Shown piece after piece: positions 8,754 to 17,095 of a stretch of DNA of 64,000 nucleotides (its first letter is position 1; every line of letters starts with the position of its first letter). The notes under the pieces were generated by a model, which was given only the letters and a program-made list of their open reading frames with translations, was not told the origin of the DNA and did not search any database. The translations under genes and the position numbers were made by a program. The stretch comes from Paenibacillus taichungensis (GTDB taxonomy: Bacteria > Bacillota > Bacilli > Paenibacillales > Paenibacillaceae), in assembly GCF_003287275.1 (NCBI RefSeq), contig NZ_QEVW01000005.1, positions 434,001 to 498,000 on the forward strand, written 5' to 3'.

Positions 8754-9596
8754 TCATCCTACAAAGTTGGTTTCCAATGTCCATTCCAATCTTTTTAGCC
8801 ATTCATTTTTCACTTCTTCATTTGTGTACTTTATCCGATCTAAAACATTAATTACTCTTGAAACTGAGTATACCTTCACTAATTCATTTGTAATCTTAAG
8901 ATCTGAAAATTTACTATACGCATTAATAAAAATCTCAGACAACTCACGAGAGAAGTTTGGATAATGTAAATGTACAAACCATATTACCCATGCGACATCT
9001 TGCATTGGATTCCCCCAGCCTGCCCACTCCCAATCAATAATAGATATTAATTTATTAGATAAAATTGCATTATGCGGTCCATAATCTCCATGGATTAAGG
9101 TTTTTTCCCCTATAACTGATCCATTAAGTATCTGTTTTACTTGTTCCTTTTGATTATTCGGTACATAGTTAAGATCATCAATATCAATATTTATTAGTTC
9201 TATGATTGGCAGGTCAGGGTCACCATCTCTCCATTTTAATGAGTGAATATCTTTTGCAAGATGAATTCCAAGCAACTCGTAGATTTCCTTAGCTCTATGA
9301 ATGTCTCCATCATCAAGAAATCTCTGGCTGTTAATTCCGTGCACATAGTCCATAATAATGTACTGTGAACCGTTATCTTCAAAAAAATCATGAATCTTTG
9401 GAGACACACCTGAATTATTCAATAGGGTTAAACAGTTAATTTCTGTTATCGCATCACGATTACGAGCATTGAAAATCTTTGCTACGACCAGGGGATCTGA
9501 TCCCTCAAGTAAAATACTGCTGTTGGTGTAACCTCCGGTAAGCTCAGTCAGTGTACTATATTGAAATTTATGTAATAAGATGTCATGCACCATCAA
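8754..9596 (-). CDS. APH-type phosphotransferase
   Basis: 280 residues. The small lobe holds a beta3 lysine (VVAK40). The catalytic loop is LIHGDYGPHNAIL (HGD 169-171, N176) and the metal site is IIDWEWAGWGNPMQD (D188). This is a complete set for ATP-dependent phosphoryl transfer in the aminoglycoside/choline-kinase-like superfamily. The substrate is unknown. It is unrelated at close range to the APH genes at 759 and 16230, which fits independent acquisition. Confidence 0.85.
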   Translation of the reverse strand: MMVHDILLHKFQYSTLTELTGGYTNSSILLEGSDPLVVAKIFNARNRDAITEINCLTLLNNSGVSPKIHDFFEDNGSQYIIMDYVHGINSQRFLDDGDIHRAKEIYELLGIHLAKDIHSLKWRDGDPDLPIIELINIDIDDLNYVPNNQKEQVKQILNGSVIGEKTLIHGDYGPHNAILSNKLISIIDWEWAGWGNPMQDVAWVIWFVHLHYPNFSRELSEIFINAYSKFSDLKITNELVKVYSVSRVINVLDRIKYTNEEVKNEWLKRLEWTLETNFVG

Positions 9597-9619
9597 ATTC
9601 AGCCTACTTTCTTTATTCT

Positions 9620-9650
9620 TAGAATAACGACTGTCGGGAAATGTTTTAAA
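9620..9650 (-). repeat. degenerate attC-like remnant
   Basis: GAATAACGACTG (from 9622) followed by ATGTTTTAAAG resembles the outer arms of a short-form site (R box AATAAC and a damaged GTTxxxx box). It lies in the gap 3' of the P-loop kinase stop at 9716 and 5' of the APH gene. Low confidence. Confidence 0.3.
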
Positions 9651-9715
9651 GCGTTTGCATTTTTCTCATTGGATCTTCGATTTCACAACACTTTACTTAT
9701 TCTTCATCAATATAA

Positions 9716-10225
9716 TTAATTTAAAACATTATTTAAATATTTCTCTATAGGTTGTGACGAATCAATACGCAAACATTGAATATCATTAGGTCTCTTACTT
9801 TCATTAACATTATTTTCAAACTCTTCTTCAGATGTGCCCGAAATCTGACTTATCATCCGTTCTCGATTTTGTAATCTTTTACTTATTTCCTGATAGTCAT
9901 TTAGGTAACATTCAACGTACTTATATTTAGCATTATACTTCTTACTTAATGATGAACCTCTTTCAATCATCTCGGAATAAAAGCATGGACTGTCGAATAT
10001 TACGTCATAACTTTGGGAGAGATAAAACTCTATCAGCGCCCAATCAATATTATATGAAGTCATACCTAGAACTTTTAATTCTAAATTACTATCCCCAATA
10101 GATTTTAATATGGAAGACTTGGAGATATCATGATCAATAATTATGGCACTCGTTATTTTAGCTATCCGTCTTGAAAGAGTCGACTTACCGGAACCAGGAA
10201 ATCCCGACATTTGAAGAAAAAACAT
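9716..10225 (-). CDS. P-loop small-molecule kinase (AAA_33-like)
   Basis: 169 residues. Walker A is GFPGSGKST (8-16) at the extreme N-terminus. The VIFDSPCFYSEMIERG region matches the Walker B/substrate lid of the predicted-kinase family that includes polynucleotide and antibiotic kinases, and KRLQNRERM provides likely lid arginines. The ATG starts three bases after the stop of the GNAT gene at 10226, so the two are translationally coupled. Confidence 0.8.
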   Translation of the reverse strand: MFFLQMSGFPGSGKSTLSRRIAKITSAIIIDHDISKSSILKSIGDSNLELKVLGMTSYNIDWALIEFYLSQSYDVIFDSPCFYSEMIERGSSLSKKYNAKYKYVECYLNDYQEISKRLQNRERMISQISGTSEEEFENNVNESKRPNDIQCLRIDSSQPIEKYLNNVLN

Positions 10226-10744
10226 TTATGAAACCACCTTTCCCTTGGAGATTTCCAATTCATATTTAACTTGCGTTTTGCTGTGCCCTTCTATGGTTTC
10301 GATCATCTCTTCTATTTCTTTAAAACCACTTTTCTCATAAAATGCCCTTCCTATATGATTCTCTTTTCCTACCCAGGCAAACAGTTTATTTATTGGCTTT
10401 AAAATTTGAGTGAATCTCTGAATAAACTCTTTACCTATTCCCATTTTGTGATATTCTGGCCGTATATAGATTCTTAGTAATTCATATTCTTCTTCTTTGA
10501 CTTGTCTTGTTTGAGCATAGCCAACGATTCTGCCATTAAATTCTGCTATTAAAAAACTCCGTTTGGCACTTTGAAGATCTCTAGCGACAGATCGACTTAA
10601 ATTCTCATCTGAATATGCTCTACTTAGAAAATTTTGTATGTAGCCTTCGGAGTATATGTCTTTATAAGTATAATTCCATGTTTCTTGAGCTATAGATTGA
10701 ATATGTGGGATATCCTCATTTGAAACAAATCTGATTGTAATCAT
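10226..10744 (-). CDS. GNAT N-acetyltransferase
   Basis: 172 residues. Motif A is HKMGIGKEF (99-107) after LLRIYIRPEY. The N-terminal ETWNYTYKDIYSEGYI block is characteristic of a GNAT subgroup acting on small amines. It is coupled to the P-loop kinase downstream with a gap of only a few bases. Substrate unknown. Confidence 0.85.
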   Translation of the reverse strand: MITIRFVSNEDIPHIQSIAQETWNYTYKDIYSEGYIQNFLSRAYSDENLSRSVARDLQSAKRSFLIAEFNGRIVGYAQTRQVKEEEYELLRIYIRPEYHKMGIGKEFIQRFTQILKPINKLFAWVGKENHIGRAFYEKSGFKEIEEMIETIEGHSKTQVKYELEISKGKVVS

Positions 10745-10769
10745 CTGGTTATCCTTCTTTCGTTAGCTA

Positions 10770-11318
10770 TTAATGAACTTTATAATCACTCTTGAGAAAT
10801 GCATAAATGGCATTATCAACAAATCGATTCTTCCAATAATAATTCCCCTTCAATATGCCTTCTTCTCTGAAGCCGATTTTCTCAAGAACCTTTCTTGATC
10901 CCACATTTTCCGGTTCTACAAATGCTTCAATTCGGTTTAAGCCAAGCGTATTAAAGCCATATTCAATTACCTTTTCAACAACCTCGGTCATAAAACCTTG
11001 ATGCCAATATTCTGGTGTTAGTTCATATCCAAAGACAGCTTTATAATGATTTTTCATCCAGCCATGAAAGCCACATGTTCCGATTACTTTGTTTTCAGAC
11101 TTCAAAGTGATTCCCCAACGAATGGCTTGACCTGTTTCAAATCTTTCACTCCATCTTTGAATTAATTCCTCTGCTTGTTTAATGGTTGTAAAACTCTCCA
11201 CATCATAATACTTCGTAACGTCATCCAATGAAAAAAATTGAAATAGTTCTGTGGAATCATTCTCTGTTAATTCTCTTAATACAAGTCTTTTTGTTTCTAA
11301 CTTGGGAAACTGAAACAT
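10770..11318 (-). CDS. GNAT N-acetyltransferase, RimJ/RimL type
   Basis: 182 residues from ATG 11318, preceded by AAGGAGAACTAAA; the longer reading to 11351 would swallow this Shine-Dalgarno. The start FPKLETKRLVLRELTEND and the C-terminal KVLEKIGFREEGILKGNYYW segment are strongly RimJ/RimL-like. The acetyl-CoA loop reads YWHQGFMTEV, slightly unusual in having H-Q-G-F where R/Q-x-x-G-x-G/A is normal. Confidence 0.85.
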   Translation of the reverse strand: MFQFPKLETKRLVLRELTENDSTELFQFFSLDDVTKYYDVESFTTIKQAEELIQRWSERFETGQAIRWGITLKSENKVIGTCGFHGWMKNHYKAVFGYELTPEYWHQGFMTEVVEKVIEYGFNTLGLNRIEAFVEPENVGSRKVLEKIGFREEGILKGNYYWKNRFVDNAIYAFLKSDYKVH

Positions 11319-11473
11319 TTTAGTTCTCCTTAATGGTTTAAGTAGTTTCACTCAGCGTCTCTTGGATTCAAATAAAAATAAATCCATAGAAACCAGGCAC
11401 CTATCCTGTCCTTATCAGGAAATTATATTCACTATGTGCTAACCATATTATTACATATATGAAGTAAATCAAG

Positions 11474-11503
11474 CAAAAAAAAGCAGATGTTCTCTCATCT
11501 GCC
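11474..11503 (-). terminator. Rho-independent terminator
   Basis: GCAGATG ... CATCTGC stem (11483-11502) followed, on the minus strand, by a run of eight T. It lies 57 bp 3' of the GNAT stop at 11560. It interrupts the array, so genes to its left must be transcribed from their own promoters or by readthrough. The remaining bases 11319-11473 hold no gene or clear repeat. Confidence 0.85.
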
Positions 11504-11559
11504 CTGAAATATGGAGAAAGCCGTGCAAATGATATAAAATTTCCTCCATGCACTTGATC

Positions 11560-12084
11560 TTAATTTTCCTCGACTGCCAATCTCCAGTCGTTACATCGTA
11601 TGGTAGTTCCAATAGGGTATTCAAAATCACACTCACCAATATACGAAAAGCCCAGTTTGCGACAAATGGCATTCGAAGCGGGATTCTTGGTTTTAGGAAA
11701 AGCGTGAATGAATTTAGGTGTCTTCTTTTCAGAACGGATAGAAGCTATGGCCTTCGCTGTTGCTTCTGTCGCTATTCCTCTACCTTGATATTCCGATAAA
11801 ACACTCCAACCTATCTCGTAAATAGATTCTTCTTTCCACGTCTGATCCCAATATCCTACACTACCCACGACTTCAAGATGCGGAAGCAAGAGAATCTTAA
11901 ACATTTTCCCTGTTCCATTTTGTGCGATTTCATAATAGCGCTTATGGCGAGCTAGGATTTTCTCCTCAGTCTCTGGTCCTCCGAAGTGTACTGTCATCTC
12001 AGGCGAATTTAATCGGCGAAGCAAATCTAGATCTCCTTCATCCCATAGTTCAATTCTTAGCTCTGGCGCATTCCTTTGTTCCAT
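11560..12084 (-). CDS. GNAT N-acetyltransferase, RimJ/RimL-like
   Basis: 174 residues from ATG 12084, which has GAGGTGAGTGAG upstream. Motif A is YQGRGIATEA, followed by FPKTKNPASNAICRKLGF. It is closed by its own terminator at 11474-11503. Substrate unknown. Confidence 0.85.
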   Translation of the reverse strand: MEQRNAPELRIELWDEGDLDLLRRLNSPEMTVHFGGPETEEKILARHKRYYEIAQNGTGKMFKILLLPHLEVVGSVGYWDQTWKEESIYEIGWSVLSEYQGRGIATEATAKAIASIRSEKKTPKFIHAFPKTKNPASNAICRKLGFSYIGECDFEYPIGTTIRCNDWRLAVEEN

Positions 12085-12216
12085 CTCACTCACCTCACTG
12101 TTTTTATTTGTAACCAAAATTAGAGGAAGAGATTTACTATTCTCAATTCAATTATATCAGAACATACATTCTTATCCAGTAAAATTTATCAATATCATTT
12201 AAGCCAAGTTCACGGT

Positions 12217-13233
12217 TTATATATCTTCTATGTACTTACAGACCAAATCCCCAAATGTTTTGATATCCTCAAGATAGTCGTACCCTAATGGGTTTTGTCC
12301 AATCTGATTATACATTCTTACCGCTACAGTTTTACACTTAGGAATGACAAGACAGGCACATCCAGTGGCGCCAAGAGACTGAAAAGAACCGTGTGGAAGT
12401 TTATCACCTAATTCTGTATTAGAGCGCGGTTCATCTTGCACAAACCAAAAAAAACCGTTTCTCGGCAATTGTTGTTCCAGATCAGGAGGACTAATAATAG
12501 TGGTTGTTTGCTCAAATATTTCTTTAGGAAGTATCTGCTTCCCGTTTATAGCTCCCTTATTCAAATGCAGATAACCCCAATATGCCAATTCCTTTGTGCT
12601 CATAAATAAGTTGGCTTGGTTACCTTGATCATCCTTATATAGTTCATTAATCCACACTAATTTTTCATTATTTTCCTTCCTCCATCCTGTTTGACTAAAG
12701 CCACTAGGTGAGAATAAACGCTCTTCGAGTAATTGTGATAAAGGCATTTTATAAACTTTCCGAATAATCTCAATTAGCAGATTAACACCAATATTATTGT
12801 ACTTCCAGTCAGTTCCTTGAAGAAATAATCTATTATGCAGATTACCTAAACCATGAGTGTGGGTTAACAAATGTCGTATGGTTATATGGCTTAATGCTTC
12901 CCTATCTAACTCATTCAAGTAGTCCACAACAAGATCATCTATACTTCTGACTTTACCTTCATATAATGCAAGACTAATAGCAAATCCTAAGAATGTTTTT
13001 CGAACTGAAGCAACATTAAATTGTGATTCCTCATCAACGAATCGACTATGTTTAGAATTGCCATGTACTCCTGAGTACCATTCATTCACGATACGATCAT
13101 TATGAATAATATATGTGGCAGCAGCAGTAGCAGATATTTTATTCTTTACCTGTGAGACATAATCATTTAGTTCAAAGAATGCTTTATTATTTGATATTTT
13201 TAGGTTAAGCAATGAAAGGTGCACCTTCTTCAC
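12217..13233 (-). CDS. serine hydrolase, class-C beta-lactamase/PBP4* fold
   Basis: 338 residues. The active-site SxxK is S76-V-R-K79 and the second motif is Y145-N-N147 in DWKYNNIG. HLLTHTHGL is the usual element between them, and a PHGSFQSLGATG segment serves as the third motif. Such proteins hydrolyse beta-lactams, peptides or esters; the true substrate cannot be read. No signal peptide is seen, so a cytoplasmic location is likely, unlike classical beta-lactamases. The GTG start at 13233 has no Shine-Dalgarno; TTG at residue 8 has AAGAAGGTG nine bases upstream and may be the real start. Confidence 0.8.
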   Translation of the reverse strand: MKKVHLSLLNLKISNNKAFFELNDYVSQVKNKISATAAATYIIHNDRIVNEWYSGVHGNSKHSRFVDEESQFNVASVRKTFLGFAISLALYEGKVRSIDDLVVDYLNELDREALSHITIRHLLTHTHGLGNLHNRLFLQGTDWKYNNIGVNLLIEIIRKVYKMPLSQLLEERLFSPSGFSQTGWRKENNEKLVWINELYKDDQGNQANLFMSTKELAYWGYLHLNKGAINGKQILPKEIFEQTTTIISPPDLEQQLPRNGFFWFVQDEPRSNTELGDKLPHGSFQSLGATGCACLVIPKCKTVAVRMYNQIGQNPLGYDYLEDIKTFGDLVCKYIEDI

Positions 13234-13244
13234 TATGGTTTATT

Positions 13245-13318
13245 TAGAATACGTTCTCGTATAAATGAAGTCCATCACCAATTGAAGATTCGAAAGAAAG
13301 AGCTCGTTGCGGTTATCA
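13245..13318 (-). repeat. degenerate attC-like site
   Basis: The left arm GAATACGTTCTCGTATAAATG parallels ATAACGTTCCTGTATTCACG of intact copies. The right end is GCGGTTATCA (core GTTATCA at 13312-13318). It stands in the expected place, 3' of the kinase stop at 13373. Confidence 0.45.
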
Positions 13319-13372
13319 GGTGCGAATGTATCCTAAGCTGCCTCGTCTAATTCACTTCTTAACTTCTTCAAA

Positions 13373-13900
13373 TTAGCTTATCAAAAATCTAGTATTGTTT
13401 AATATCTCTTCAATTACTTCGTCTACCTGATCAACAGAATATTCTTGGGTATTTAATATATGTCTCTCTTCTTTTAATACTTCTCTAAATTCATTCAATA
13501 GGATCACGCTTCGTTCTCCCATTTGTATCGATGGTTCTCTTAACTGATCTCTTCTTATAATTGTTTCTTGATCGACCATAAATACAACATAAATGATCCT
13601 TACATTCATACTCTCCAGTTCACTAGCTAACCAGTAAGCTTCCGACGGAAACGTCACATAATCTATAACAACATCGTAATTAAATTCTAGTAGATTCTTC
13701 ACTAAACTTAATATATTTATCCAAGTCAGCTTATGAGTTTCTCGACAGATCCAAGGCTTTTCCCTCCCGTTTACAGGTAGATGACTAATATCATCACCAG
13801 ATATATATGAACTGCGATCCAAATGTTCAACAAGTTTCTTTGATGTAGTAGATTTCCCTACACCGGCGGGACCCGAAATGATATAAACCGATCTTGACAT
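13373..13900 (-). CDS. P-loop small-molecule kinase
   Basis: 175 residues. Walker A is GPAGVGKST (10-18). The DVVIDYVTF segment is the Walker B-like strand, and DQETIIRRDQLREP supplies lid arginines. This is the architecture of shikimate/gluconate-kinase-like and antibiotic-phosphorylating P-loop enzymes. The ATG has AGGAGGGTACAGT upstream. It ends 50 bp before a degenerate attC-like site. Confidence 0.8.
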   Translation of the reverse strand: MSRSVYIISGPAGVGKSTTSKKLVEHLDRSSYISGDDISHLPVNGREKPWICRETHKLTWINILSLVKNLLEFNYDVVIDYVTFPSEAYWLASELESMNVRIIYVVFMVDQETIIRRDQLREPSIQMGERSVILLNEFREVLKEERHILNTQEYSVDQVDEVIEEILNNTRFLIS

Positions 13901-13921
13901 ACTGTACCCTCCTCGAATTAC

Positions 13922-14494
13922 TCAATAATAGTCTTTAAATCTCTCTATCCACCAATCTTTCTTCCATAAATACTCAAGTTTAATTGGCATGACTATAAAT
14001 TGTTCATTTACTTCAATAGGTGCTTTTAAACCTGTATATACTAAATCAACATCTAACCTAAATGGATTTATTTTTCTTCCGACTTGACTTTCGAATTCTT
14101 GTACAAAAGCTAAAAGATCGGGTTGAGCTTCCCAATAATGCATTGCAATTTGACCGCCAGCAGGCATATTCCACCATTTAATGAATGACGGCCACATATT
14201 AATCAGGACGGCCTTTAAGTCTCCCTCTCTAATCATTGAAAAATCAGGAGGATCGATAATTAAATTTTGGTGTTTTCCTTTTCTCCGCTCCCCCTTTTTA
14301 TAGATGCTCTCATTCCATAGCTCCTTCCATTGCTCTTTAAATTTTTCATTACTTTGCTCAACATTTAAAGATTTACTATTAGGCCAGGCTGCGTCATCGA
14401 ATCCATCTGTTAATAATCCATGTGCACTAGCCACATACATTATAAAATTCAAGTCATATTCTCCTGAAATACAAATAGTCCAAGAATTGTTCAT
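13922..14494 (-). CDS. protein of unknown function
   Basis: 190 residues, not recognised. It is rich in Trp, notably KEQWKELWNES, WPSFIKWWNMPAG and WKKDWWIERFKDYY, with a central DPPDFSMIREGDLK segment. It is cytosolic, with no membrane segment or repeats. GAAAGGA precedes the ATG. Stop-to-start distance to the kinase gene is about 20 bp. Confidence 0.6.
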   Translation of the reverse strand: MNNSWTICISGEYDLNFIMYVASAHGLLTDGFDDAAWPNSKSLNVEQSNEKFKEQWKELWNESIYKKGERRKGKHQNLIIDPPDFSMIREGDLKAVLINMWPSFIKWWNMPAGGQIAMHYWEAQPDLLAFVQEFESQVGRKINPFRLDVDLVYTGLKAPIEVNEQFIVMPIKLEYLWKKDWWIERFKDYY

Positions 14495-14529
14495 TTTAAT
14501 TCAATCCTTTCAAGCAGAATTAAAACTCA

Positions 14530-14642
14530 CTATTTAAACACATCCGTACTGGCTTAAGGCAGTTCTGAGTCGTCAGAGTCAACTTCCCTTATTGTTAATT
14601 GAATGACAAGGGGCATAAGCACCGCTGTAAAAAGTTTAATCT
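14530..14642 (-). repeat. degenerate attC-like site
   Basis: In the 170-bp gap 3' of the GNAT stop at 14664. CGTACTGGCTTAAGG matches the inner ACGAACCGGCTTAAG block of the intact sites, and CCGCTGTAAAAAGTTTAATC parallels the CGCTGCGTAAACATATTGTTATC end of the 18.6-kb site. The outer cores are mutated. Confidence 0.4.
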
Positions 14643-14663
14643 CAGATATGTCATATGCCTTCT

Positions 14664-15218
14664 CTAAAAAGTACTTAACGTTCTCCATTCATTGGCTTTC
14701 AATCCATAGATTATTCTATCTAGAAACCTTCCATTGATATACTCGTAATCTCTGAGTTCACCTTCACGTTTAAACCCTAATTTCTCAGGAATTGCACGGC
14801 TCTTTATATTGATTGTAGCTGCTCCTATTTCAATTTTATTTAATTTCAGTTCGTCAAAAGCATGATTTATTAGTACTTTAATAGATTTAGTAATTAATCC
14901 CTTACCCTCATATTCTTTACCTAGCCAATATCCGATTTCAGTTTTTTTGTTCTCTTGATCTAGATATAAGTAACCTATAGAACCCACAAGTTTGTCCTCA
15001 CTCCATATTCCTAACCAGTAACCCTCTTCCTTGGCATATCTTATCCGTGTTCTTTCTATAAAGGTTTTTGAATCATCCGCTTCTACAGTAATACTAGGAA
15101 ACTTCAGCCACTCACCTATATGATCCCTATTACTGTTAATCAAATTATATAATTGTTCTGCATCTTTAATTTCCAATAGCGATAAATAAGAAGAATCATC
15201 CATTTCGTATTTAAACAT
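14664..15218 (-). CDS. GNAT N-acetyltransferase, RimL-like
   Basis: 184 residues. Motif A reads EGKGLITKS after KTEIGYWLGKEY, and SRAIPEKLGFKREG closes the fold. AAGGAGAATGCGACA precedes the ATG. It overlaps nothing, but only 15 bp separate it from the frameshifted GNAT remnant upstream. Substrate unknown. Confidence 0.85.
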   Translation of the reverse strand: MFKYEMDDSSYLSLLEIKDAEQLYNLINSNRDHIGEWLKFPSITVEADDSKTFIERTRIRYAKEEGYWLGIWSEDKLVGSIGYLYLDQENKKTEIGYWLGKEYEGKGLITKSIKVLINHAFDELKLNKIEIGAATINIKSRAIPEKLGFKREGELRDYEYINGRFLDRIIYGLKANEWRTLSTF

Positions 15219-15232
15219 TGTCGCATTCTCCT

Positions 15233-15620
15233 TTAATTCTTATAATGCATTACAATTTGCTTTGTCCGTTTAAATCCTGACAATTCGTAAAAACCATCCA
15301 AATCCTCTGTACAAAACAAACTAATAACATCAATATCTTTCAGTTCATCTAAAAGTCTTTTGACCATTAGTTCTCCTATTCCTTTATTTCTGTACGTACT
15401 TAATACAACAACATCTTCTACATAAGCCCGATATATTCCGTCTGAAATAGACCTACAGAATTAATATATCATCTTTCCAAGCTCCTACTGCAACACCGCT
15501 AACAAGTAGCTGTAATATTCCATTCTCATCTCGGTTAGGCCACCAACCAGCATCTTGATAAAGACCCATTAGTTCAGATTGTAGAATCGGTTTCTCTGTA
15601 TGTAATTTTAACGTTACCAT
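15233..15620 (-). pseudogene. frameshifted GNAT acetyltransferase
   Basis: The first part from ATG 15620 (GGAGGTATTC upstream) reads MVTLKLHTEKP ... VSGVAVGAWKDDILI and stops at about 15453. The correct continuation is one base out of phase: ISDGIYRAYVEDVVVL, STYRNKGIGELMVKRL (acetyl-CoA motif NKGIGE) and a terminal GFKRTKQIVMHYKN. One inserted or deleted base near 15453-15460 therefore breaks an otherwise complete ~130-residue enzyme. A sequencing error cannot be excluded. Confidence 0.8.
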
Positions 15621-15664
15621 GAATACCTCCATAGATAATATTTTTTTTGGATCTATTAGTAATT

Positions 15665-16135
15665 TCAAAGTTTTCTTGCTTTGATAACGAAGGTTACAGG
15701 AAACATTTTCGCTCTTTCTACAAGATCATTATGTTCATCATGCAGTTGGATTATTTCCTGATCGGTTTCTTCAATCATTTGTTCAATAACAAACCCTGCT
15801 TTAGCTAACGCATTTATATAGGTTGATAGTTTACGATCAGACAAAGTTAGCTCGCCTTGAACAAAATCAGGAGCGACCGAATACCAAGATTCATCAAAAT
15901 AAGACTTGTTAAAAACCAATCTATTATTTTCATCAACAACACATTTGTGAATTGGATGAGACCAACTGAAAATAAATATGCCATCTTTTTTTAAATATGA
16001 AGCGATCCGACAAAAGGTACCTTCAAGATCGGTTGTCCAGCCTATGGCGTAAACCGAATAAACAAAATCAAAATAATCTACGGGGAGGTCACATTCTTCT
16101 TCCATGGGAGAACAGATCAATCTTGCTGATCCCAA
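15665..16135 (-). pseudogene. 5'-truncated SAM-dependent class I methyltransferase
   Basis: 156 residues starting at a TTG without a Shine-Dalgarno. The sequence begins just before motif II/III (DYFDFVYSVYAIGWTTD) and continues with LKKDGIFIFSWSHP. The N-terminal SAM-binding strand (motif I, GxGxG) and about 90 residues are missing. The break coincides with a degenerate attC-like site at about 16138-16215, consistent with a deletion or recombination at the cassette boundary. The product should not bind SAM normally. Confidence 0.7.
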
Positions 16136-16137
16136 TC

Positions 16138-16215
16138 ATTCACTGTATTTTATGAACCTTCACCGACTTAAAGGCCAAATGGCTCGATGCCTCAACATGG
16201 TATTATCTGATAAGA
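16138..16215 (-). repeat. degenerate attC-like site
   Basis: TGTATTTTATGAACCTTCACCG parallels TGTATTCACGAACC, and CTCAACATGGTATTATCTGATAAG parallels CAACATGAATACATTGTTATGCG of the 24.9-kb site. The site starts 15 bp 3' of the APH stop (16230) and abuts the truncated methyltransferase. Confidence 0.45.
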
Positions 16216-16229
16216 CGTTGCGAAGGGAA

Positions 16230-17009
16230 CTAAAAGAAGCTATATAATCCATCTTCAAAGTAGTTATACTCTTCATCCGTTATTTTTAACTTGCCATATG
16301 CGTTAAAAAATATTTCTTTATCTCTATCATTATCGAAAGCATTATATTTTGGTCTAATTGCCAATGCTACATCATATCTTGGATCCCCGTATGTAGCTCC
16401 TGACCAATCGATAACTCCAACTATATTGCCTTCATTAACTAATACATTATCTATTGTAAAATCTCCATGAATCAAACTGTTATCTATTGGTTTAGGTCTT
16501 ACTTCTTTCAATCGTTTAAGTAATTCTTCTGTTCCGTCTACTGCAAAGTGAGTCAGATTAAATTCTGCTTTATTTAGCATTGTATCTAACCAAGGTTTAT
16601 CATTCGTCAATAATTCAACAGGGCAAGAACATTCATGTATTTTCTTTAAACAAAGTCCAAAGTTAAAAATAGCTTTTTCTTTATTTTTGTGATTGGGCTC
16701 TTTAGATAGAAATTCTCTCAAACTTATTCCATCAATATAATCCATTAAAAGCCATCTCGCTTTATTCTCTACATGATATGAATATGCTCGCGGAACTGGT
16801 AGTCCCGTATGATAAAGATATTGAAGCACCTTGTATTCTTCTGACAACCATTCATTATAGAGATCGTTTTCTGTCTTTTTAATCACGTACTTTTTATCGG
16901 GCGTATCCAAAATAGCCACGATAGAAGTATGACCTTGCCTGGGAAAAGTAATTTTCTGAACTTTTCCGATTTGTTCTATTATTTCAATTGGGAGGTCCTG
17001 AATATTCAT
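16230..17009 (-). CDS. APH-type phosphotransferase, APH(3')-like
   Basis: 259 residues from ATG 17009 (GAAAGGATGAACGT upstream). The small lobe carries YVIKK. The catalytic loop is LIHGDFTIDNVLV (HGD about 181-183, N188) and the metal site is VIDWSGATYGDPRYD (D201). This order and spacing are typical of APH(3')/APH(2'')-like enzymes; resistance is possible but untested. An attC-like site lies on each side (16138-16215 and 17041-17095), so this gene forms one complete cassette unit. Confidence 0.85.
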   Translation of the reverse strand: MNIQDLPIEIIEQIGKVQKITFPRQGHTSIVAILDTPDKKYVIKKTENDLYNEWLSEEYKVLQYLYHTGLPVPRAYSYHVENKARWLLMDYIDGISLREFLSKEPNHKNKEKAIFNFGLCLKKIHECSCPVELLTNDKPWLDTMLNKAEFNLTHFAVDGTEELLKRLKEVRPKPIDNSLIHGDFTIDNVLVNEGNIVGVIDWSGATYGDPRYDVALAIRPKYNAFDNDRDKEIFFNAYGKLKITDEEYNYFEDGLYSFF

Positions 17010-17040
17010 ACGTTCATCCTTTCTCACAATTCTGTCTCTT

Positions 17041-17095
17041 TAGATAACGTTCCCTACGAACCCGAGAGGCTCAAGAAAGTATCAAATGTTATGCC
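17041..17095 (-). repeat. attC-like site, short form
   Basis: TAGATAACGTTCCCTACGAACCCGAGAGGCTCAAG ... AAATGTTATGCC. The outer cores are GATAAC and GTTATGC (17088-17094). The inner block CGAACCC.GAGGCTCAAG matches the long sites at 25.8 and 27.4 kb, while the GTATTCAC/GTGAATAC arms are deleted. It overlaps the last few codons of the GNAT gene at 17082, so the coding sequence runs into the site. Confidence 0.65.
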
